A stretch of DNA of 59,790 nucleotides, taken from positions 1 through 59,790 of the forward strand of contig SYFY01000028.1 in the NCBI GenBank assembly GCA_005799745.1, read 5' to 3'. The notes beneath the pieces are model-generated. The model did no database searches and was not told where the DNA came from. It worked only from the letters and a program-made list of their open reading frames with translations. Of this stretch, positions 55,582-59,790 are shown one piece after another; within the stretch, counting starts at the first letter, position 1, and the number at the start of each line of letters is the position of its first letter. Position numbers and translations under genes: made by a program. The stretch comes from Gammaproteobacteria bacterium. GTDB lineage: Bacteria > Pseudomonadota > Gammaproteobacteria > Pseudomonadales > Azotimanducaceae.

Positions 55582-56020
55582 TTTTTGTTTCCTCGTTCGA
55601 TTGCTGATAGGTCAAGCGACGTGGAATCGCCGTTTGAACGTTGGAGAAGACTCCGTCTTAACAACTCCCGCTCGGCAGGGTGCGGGGCTTCATCTATGGC
55701 ACGCTGTATTCGAATTCGACCTGCATCTGGCCCCTTCTAGGCCGCCGTAGGGATGGCTCGATCCATCGTGTTGGGCTCGAAGAGGAAGTTTCATCGTGGC
55801 ATGCTGTTTCAAGGTAGGTGACACAGCTTCGGGAGCGCCCTGCAATTCAGGAAACGATGATGGTGGACATCAAACCCAAAAAGTGAGGCGCTGATGGACG
55901 TTGCGCAACCAGCTTCTAATCGACGGCGTTAAACACATATGAAAACCGATTCAAAGTTGGGGAGGTTTGTTTGCCAGACCAGATGGGCGTGATGTGGGAT
56001 CGATCCTGCGGCGGCGATCA
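55582..56020. other. Intergenic region, no gene seen
   Basis: About 440 bases between the divergent MAPEG and PHP genes. Short frames only. It must hold the promoters of both. A GGGGAGG at 55959-55965 looks like a ribosome site but is badly placed for any start in the PHP frame. Confidence 0.35.
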
Positions 56021-56887
56021 GTGAACGGAGTGAACAAGCCAACGAGAATCTCGGTGCATGGAGGACACAGTGGAACATTCTGCAGCCACGCGGTGGATCG
56101 ACTAGAGGATGTGGTTAGGCGCTACGTTGATCTCGGCTTTGAATGGGTTTGCTTAACTGAGCACATGCCTCCTGAAAGCCGCGCTCATGTACCACTTGAG
56201 GATGCAAACGCGGGCTACGATGTTCGCTACTTGCATGATCGTTTTGATCGCTACTTCGCGGAAGCACGTCGGCTCGCGCAGTTGCATCGGTACGACTTGG
56301 AGATATTCGTTGGATTCGAAACCGAGGCCTATACGGGATACCACGCTGAAGTCGCGAGTTTGATCGACCGATTTGACCCGGACATGATCGTCGGTTCAGT
56401 GCATCACGTTCATGACGTTTTGATCGATGGATCGCAACAGGACTACCAACGCGCTGCTGAGTTGTCCGGCGGGATAGAGGCATTGTATTGCGACTACTTC
56501 GATGTGCAGCTTGAACTCATCGAGCGGTTTAGGCCTGCTGTTGTCGGTCACTTCGACCTGATACGAATTCATGACCCAAACTACATGCAGCGTTGGGATG
56601 TAACTGAAATCCGTGATCGCGCGTTACGGAACCTCGCGCGGATCAAGGAACTGGGATTGATGCTCGATCTCAATGTGCGCGCATTCGCAAAAGGAGCGCA
56701 CGAGCCTTACGTATCCGCACCGTGGTTAAGAGTTGCGATAGAGGAAGGGATCAGTGTCGCCCCTGGTGATGACTCCCATGGTGTCGCGAGTGTAGGCCTG
56801 CATATTGAGGCTGGCATTGAAGCGTTGGTCGCGATGGGTGGGAGCACGCGTTGGATAAAGCCCGCACTCAGAACCCATCGAATGTAA
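56021..56887 (+). CDS. PHP-domain histidinol-phosphatase-like hydrolase
   Basis: About 288 residues. VHGGHSGTFCSHAVD and LTEHMPP give the first metal histidines of the PHP fold, then FVGFETEAYTGY, GSVHHVHD, VVGHFDLIRIHD and APGDDSHG complete the set seen in the HisK-type histidinol-phosphatase family. It removes phosphate from histidinol phosphate or a related compound. The start is uncertain: a longer frame begins with TTG at 55967, but family members start close to the first histidine motif, so I took a GTG with a GGCGG site. No other his genes nearby apart from the distant sugar-type hisF/hisH. Confidence 0.8.
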   Translation: MNGVNKPTRISVHGGHSGTFCSHAVDRLEDVVRRYVDLGFEWVCLTEHMPPESRAHVPLEDANAGYDVRYLHDRFDRYFAEARRLAQLHRYDLEIFVGFETEAYTGYHAEVASLIDRFDPDMIVGSVHHVHDVLIDGSQQDYQRAAELSGGIEALYCDYFDVQLELIERFRPAVVGHFDLIRIHDPNYMQRWDVTEIRDRALRNLARIKELGLMLDLNVRAFAKGAHEPYVSAPWLRVAIEEGISVAPGDDSHGVASVGLHIEAGIEALVAMGGSTRWIKPALRTHRM

Positions 56888-56962
56888 CGATGTCGCCGAG
56901 TTTATCTACACACTGATGCTCCGAAAGCTGAGGGCTAGGCCAGGGCACGTTGCGGTGAGTGA

Positions 56963-57841
56963 CTAAAGTGATGCGCTGGACTGTACAAGCGCGACAGCCC
57001 GAAGCCGTGCACCAGCACCATCCAACCTGTCGAATAACAGTCTTTTCTCTTTCAGGTAGATCCGCGCGAACCGAGGGTCATGAATCACCACGCTGCTGGT
57101 ATTGCAGATCAGGTCCGCCACTTTGATGCTTTGAACCCGGGGTTCGGCGTTCGCGAGACGTGTCCGTGATGCAGCCTTGCGGGTTGCCCGATTGCCTGTT
57201 TCAAGATCGGACAACATCGTCACGCGATAAGCCACCCGCTCGCCGAAATCCAATCGTATGAGATTTTCTTCGATACGCTGATCTTCCATGCAGTGGTGCA
57301 GCCAAGCCACTGCTATGGAGGCTGGGTCGGTGGTGACAGCCGCTACGATGGCTGCAACTTCTGCGAGGTGATCCGCATAAGGGTGATTCGAGTATTTGCG
57401 CTGATCGAGGACCCTGAACAGCCCTGGCTCGATCTGGAACCCACTGACACGCTGGACCCTCTCAATGCTGCCACGATCCGCTACCGGATAGCGGTCGGAC
57501 AAAGGGTCGGCGGCAGAACGCTCACAATGAAGAACCCGGTACTCGCTCGCACCGACTCTTCGCCCAAGCCGTTCACCGCCAATAAGAACGGCTTCTCCTT
57601 GAACTGTGCCGTCTCCTGTCAGGCACACCAGCGTGATCGAATGGAGCGGCTGTGTTGCTCTATCTCCTGGCCGGCGCTTTGTCTCGACCACCTCTCGGCC
57701 GATGCCTCCGGACAGATCGAGTATCAGCTCAAGAGCCCCTTCCGCGACGGCACCACGCACGTCCCGTTCAGTCCCCAGGACTTTATTGCACGGCTCGCGG
57801 CCCTTGTACCCCGACCTCGCGCCAATCTCACCCGATATCAC
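56963..57841 (-). CDS. HD-domain protein related to RelA/SpoT hydrolases (possibly inactive)
   Basis: The last 160 residues resemble the (p)ppGpp hydrolase/MESH1 HD domain: QRKYSNHPYADHLAEVAAIV, then AWLHHCMEDQRI, DFGERVAYRVTMLSD and a late IKVADLICNTSSV. The canonical HD pair appears as HH (LHHCMED instead of LHDxxED), so metal binding may be lost. The first 130 residues of the long frame do not look like the family, so the true start is probably nearer 57440, or the 5' part is broken. I would treat the gene as degenerate or diverged. Confidence 0.5.
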   Translation of the reverse strand: MISGEIGARSGYKGREPCNKVLGTERDVRGAVAEGALELILDLSGGIGREVVETKRRPGDRATQPLHSITLVCLTGDGTVQGEAVLIGGERLGRRVGASEYRVLHCERSAADPLSDRYPVADRGSIERVQRVSGFQIEPGLFRVLDQRKYSNHPYADHLAEVAAIVAAVTTDPASIAVAWLHHCMEDQRIEENLIRLDFGERVAYRVTMLSDLETGNRATRKAASRTRLANAEPRVQSIKVADLICNTSSVVIHDPRFARIYLKEKRLLFDRLDGAGARLRAVALVQSSASL

Positions 57842-57856
57842 GGGTTGTTCGCGCCT

Positions 57857-57886
57857 AGCTCACCCTTCAGGAGCTCACCCTTCAGG
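57857..57886. repeat. 15-base tandem duplication
   Basis: The unit AGCTCACCCTTCAGG occurs twice head to tail without mismatch. It lies upstream of the HD-domain frame on the minus strand. Confidence 0.85.
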
Positions 57887-58117
57887 TCACACATCGTTCC
57901 AGCTGCAGATAAACCCCGTAGACTCAAAAGCAAAACAGACAACGCAACACCGGATCATCTGCCAGCCGACCAGAACGCCAAGCTCCACCGAACCACCGCG
58001 ATCACTGAGTCGACAACCGCAAACCTGTCCTGGGCACAGCGACTAAAACGTGTCTTCACAATCGACATCACTCTCTGCCGTGCGAGTACCTCCCCTTCGT
58101 CTGATCGTTCGATTGCT

Positions 58118-58226
58118 CACCTCCAGTCACCGCCCAATCGCTCGACTTAGGCAATACTTCGTCAGCGTCGTTAGCTTAGGGAGCGCCGAGAAAGAACCAG
58201 TTATCCTTCCCATCCTCAGCCTCGCG
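58118..58226. repeat. Dispersed repeat, copy 2
   Basis: Second copy of the element near 51.0 kb, same orientation, with GCAATACTTCGTCAGC, a slightly longer spacer, GCGCCGAGAA and GTTATCCTTCCCATCCTC. It lies just downstream of the second MAPEG gene. Confidence 0.6.
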
Positions 58227-58246
58227 TTAGTTTCTATCCAGAAAAC

Positions 58247-58681
58247 TCATAGAGTCGACAGCACTGCGTTGATTGCGAGCGCGAGGAGACAAAGGCTCGA
58301 TGCGGCGAACAAGAACATTCGAACCGGAAGCCTATTAACCGTCGCCTGCCACACACTGTGGAGAATTCGCAGCGTGGTGTAACCCCACGCGAGGTAGGTG
58401 TTGATTCCGCCGCCAGCACCAGCGAATGCAAGAATCAGGATCACGGCGTAGAAAACCGTCGGCTGTTCCATCAGATGTGTGTAGTTGTGTGACTTCCAGT
58501 TCGCACGCTCGGGCAGGATTCGTTCCAGATCCTGTCCGCGGGTGCCGTTCCTTCCGAGGCTTCGCATCTGATCCTTGGGCAGACGTGCGATTGCAGAAAA
58601 TCTCGTCGCCGTAAACCACACCAGAACGACCATAGACCAGAGCGCGAGTATTGCACCTGGCGCCAGTATTGGACTTAGCAT
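58247..58681 (-). CDS. MAPEG family membrane protein
   Basis: 144 residues with four membrane segments. RANWKSHNYTHLMEQPTVFY carries the MAPEG hallmark (the conserved N..N/H..E..P order), and GGINTYLAWGYTTLRILHS fits the last helices. MAPEG proteins act in glutathione or lipid metabolism in membranes. The ATG at MLSPILAPG is used; the longer frame has no similarity. It is intact, unlike the other MAPEG gene 3 kb away, and the two are not close in sequence. Confidence 0.83.
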   Translation of the reverse strand: MLSPILAPGAILALWSMVVLVWFTATRFSAIARLPKDQMRSLGRNGTRGQDLERILPERANWKSHNYTHLMEQPTVFYAVILILAFAGAGGGINTYLAWGYTTLRILHSVWQATVNRLPVRMFLFAASSLCLLALAINAVLSTL

Positions 58682-58802
58682 TGACCTTGGCTCCGCGAAA
58701 TGTCGGAACGGGGCCGGGTAGCCCCTCTCCGATCGGTTGTGAGTGACATTGGGTGCCTGGACGTCAGGCAGCTTTGAGTGATCGCGTCCGACAGATTTCT
58801 GC

Positions 58803-59174
58803 TTATGCAGCCTGAGGCGCGAACAGACGCAGTCGATGCCCGTCAGGATCGGAGGCAACAAACGTCGTGCCAAAGCTCATGCGAGTCGGCACCTGCATGA
58901 TGCACACACCGCGCTGCCGCCAGTCTCTGTGTATCGACTCAACAGCCGCCGCGTCAGGAACAGAAAATGCAACCTCGTTGTTACCTGATTGCCCTGTGCT
59001 CCGTGGTTCCACGGTTTCCTGTAACCACAATCCGAGCATGACGCCGTCACGCAGAGGCAACATCGCGAAGTCTGGTTTCTGTTCAATGATCGGGATGCCC
59101 AGCAACTCGTTGTAGAACCTGGCGCTGGCTTCAAGGTCTTTGACGTGCAGCAACAGGAAGCTGAAATCCGGCAT
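58803..59174 (-). CDS. VOC (glyoxalase/bleomycin resistance) superfamily protein
   Basis: 123 residues with a VOC fold: FLLLHVKDLEASARFYNELLG at the start, NNEVAFSVPD in the middle and TFVASDPDGHRLRLFAP at the end. The DPDGH-R-L ending is typical. Such proteins bind a metal and act as lyases, dioxygenases or drug-binding proteins. A strong AAGGAG ribosome site precedes the ATG. Substrate unknown. Confidence 0.88.
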   Translation of the reverse strand: MPDFSFLLLHVKDLEASARFYNELLGIPIIEQKPDFAMLPLRDGVMLGLWLQETVEPRSTGQSGNNEVAFSVPDAAAVESIHRDWRQRGVCIMQVPTRMSFGTTFVASDPDGHRLRLFAPQAA

Positions 59175-59306
59175 GTAGATTCTCCTTGGTTGAGCGGTGT
59201 GTGAATTCGCACCGCCTGGAAAATCTAATCCCCAAGGCTGTCAGATTGTGGCAGTAGTGATTTCGTCAGGCGCCAATGAGCGACACCGCCATGCAAGGAC
59301 TAGCCG

Positions 59307-59790
59307 TCATTGCTCAGGCACACCGCTGAGCGTTCTCCATTCCTTGAGTAGCGCGGCACGTCGACGTGGAAAATGCTGAGCTGTGACTCCAAGCGTTTTG
59401 ATGCGGTCGGTTCTGAAATGGCGGAACCCTGCGCGCATTTCGCACCAAGCGACAACAATTCGCACCCGATCATAGAAAGTTAGCGCTAACGGCCATATGG
59501 TTCGGCTGGTGGCATTCCCATGTTCATCCGCATAGGAAATCTCCATCCTGCATTCCGACCGGATTGCCAAGCGGATTGTCGCGAGATCGGCGTTACCCAC
59601 CTCGACCAATTCACCTGGCCCGATCAACAAGCCGGAATTCTCCAACTCGCTCTTCAGTTCTGCGGGAAGTACGGCGCCGATTTTGGCGAGTACGTTACGC
59701 GCGGCTTCACCCATCGATCCGTCGGCTCTTTCCGACACCCATCGTGAGCCCAGCACCAGCGCTTCGATTTCGTCTTCCGAGACCATCCGC
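59307..59790 (-). CDS. WYL-domain transcriptional regulator, 5' end cut by window edge
   Basis: At least 159 residues of a YafY-like regulator. The visible part holds the WYL domain (ATIRLAIRSECRMEISYADE, then RTIWPLALTFYDRVRIVVAW and FRHFRTDRIKTL), where the usual W-Y-L triplet is only partly kept. The N-terminal helix-turn-helix expected before EIEALVLGSRWV lies outside the window. Such proteins sense small ligands or nucleic acids and often control a neighbouring gene, here perhaps the VOC gene on the same strand. Confidence 0.82.
   Translation of the reverse strand, partial: RMVSEDEIEALVLGSRWVSERADGSMGEAARNVLAKIGAVLPAELKSELENSGLLIGPGELVEVGNADLATIRLAIRSECRMEISYADEHGNATSRTIWPLALTFYDRVRIVVAWCEMRAGFRHFRTDRIKTLGVTAQHFPRRRAALLKEWRTLSGVPEQ

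Larger units (their letters stand above)
57842..58246. other. Gene-poor region with repeats
   Basis: No gene recognised. It holds a 15-base tandem duplication near its left end and the second copy of a dispersed repeat near its right end. The long + strand frame that covers it is the shadow of the HD gene continued by chance. Confidence 0.45.

Noticed and set aside
57293..58150. Long + strand frame of 285 codons over the HD-domain gene
   Set aside because: It is antisense to the HD-domain frame and then runs by chance through the repeat region; composition and motifs do not fit a protein family.
1..59790. CRISPR arrays, tRNA or rRNA genes, insertion sequences
   Set aside because: I scanned for regularly spaced repeats, cloverleaf-like sequences and transposase motifs and saw none; short or divergent examples could be missed by eye.

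Overview
The window (about 60 kb, no RNA genes, no recognisable insertion sequences) looks like a chromosomal segment of a gammaproteobacterium-like organism. This rests on fatty-acid housekeeping genes (thiolase, acyl-CoA dehydrogenase), a prohibitin, RidA, and a surface-polysaccharide locus related to the Pseudomonas aeruginosa wbp B-band cluster. The taxon is an inference only.

Left half (1-26.7 kb, mostly + strand): after a partial thiolase comes a long, tightly coupled + strand run. It holds a GT-C-like membrane protein split into two genes, a HisF/HisH pair of the kind that feeds ammonia to sugar amidotransferases, a fused version of the same GT-C-like protein, a YdcF/DUF218 protein, a Wzx-like flippase, a large amidotransferase, a DUF354 protein, a methyltransferase, a polysaccharide deacetylase, a flippase-like membrane protein and a third GT-C-like protein. 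Next is block A: an alpha/alpha-toroid-like protein (minus), then a broken GT2 and a broken amidotransferase (plus), followed by a deacetylase-like gene and a hexapeptide acyltransferase.

Middle (26.7-37.8 kb, minus strand): a ten-gene operon wbpB-wbpD-wbpE-wbpI-wzx-wbpG-wbpG-GT4-GT4-SDR. It should make UDP-2,3-diacetamido-2,3-dideoxy-D-mannuronic acid and convert an acetamido group to acetamidino, using HisH/HisF from the left part. The 6-dehydrogenase (wbpA), an initiating phosphosugar transferase and a classical Wzy polymerase are not seen.

Right half (38-59.8 kb): RidA, prohibitin and acyl-CoA dehydrogenase, then block B, a second copy of the three-gene block in the same orientation. Here the toroid gene is truncated and frameshifted while the GT2 and amidotransferase are intact, the mirror image of block A. 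Beyond it lie an AMP-ligase/carrier-protein didomain, a stretch rich in frameshifted or truncated genes (GNAT, nitroreductase-like, sterol desaturase, MAPEG), a GC-rich isoquinoline-oxidoreductase-type operon with an AraC regulator, a PHP phosphatase, an HD-domain gene, a second MAPEG, a VOC protein and a partial WYL regulator.

The most notable content is a set of three proteins that fuse a GlmS-type class II glutaminase domain to a WbpG-type zinc-ribbon/PP-loop ATPase. They look like self-contained sugar amidotransferases that would not need HisH/HisF. They sit beside GT2 polyprenyl-phosphate-sugar-synthase-like genes and GT-C-like proteins, which suggests an amidinated-sugar glycosylation system parallel to the classical Wbp pathway.
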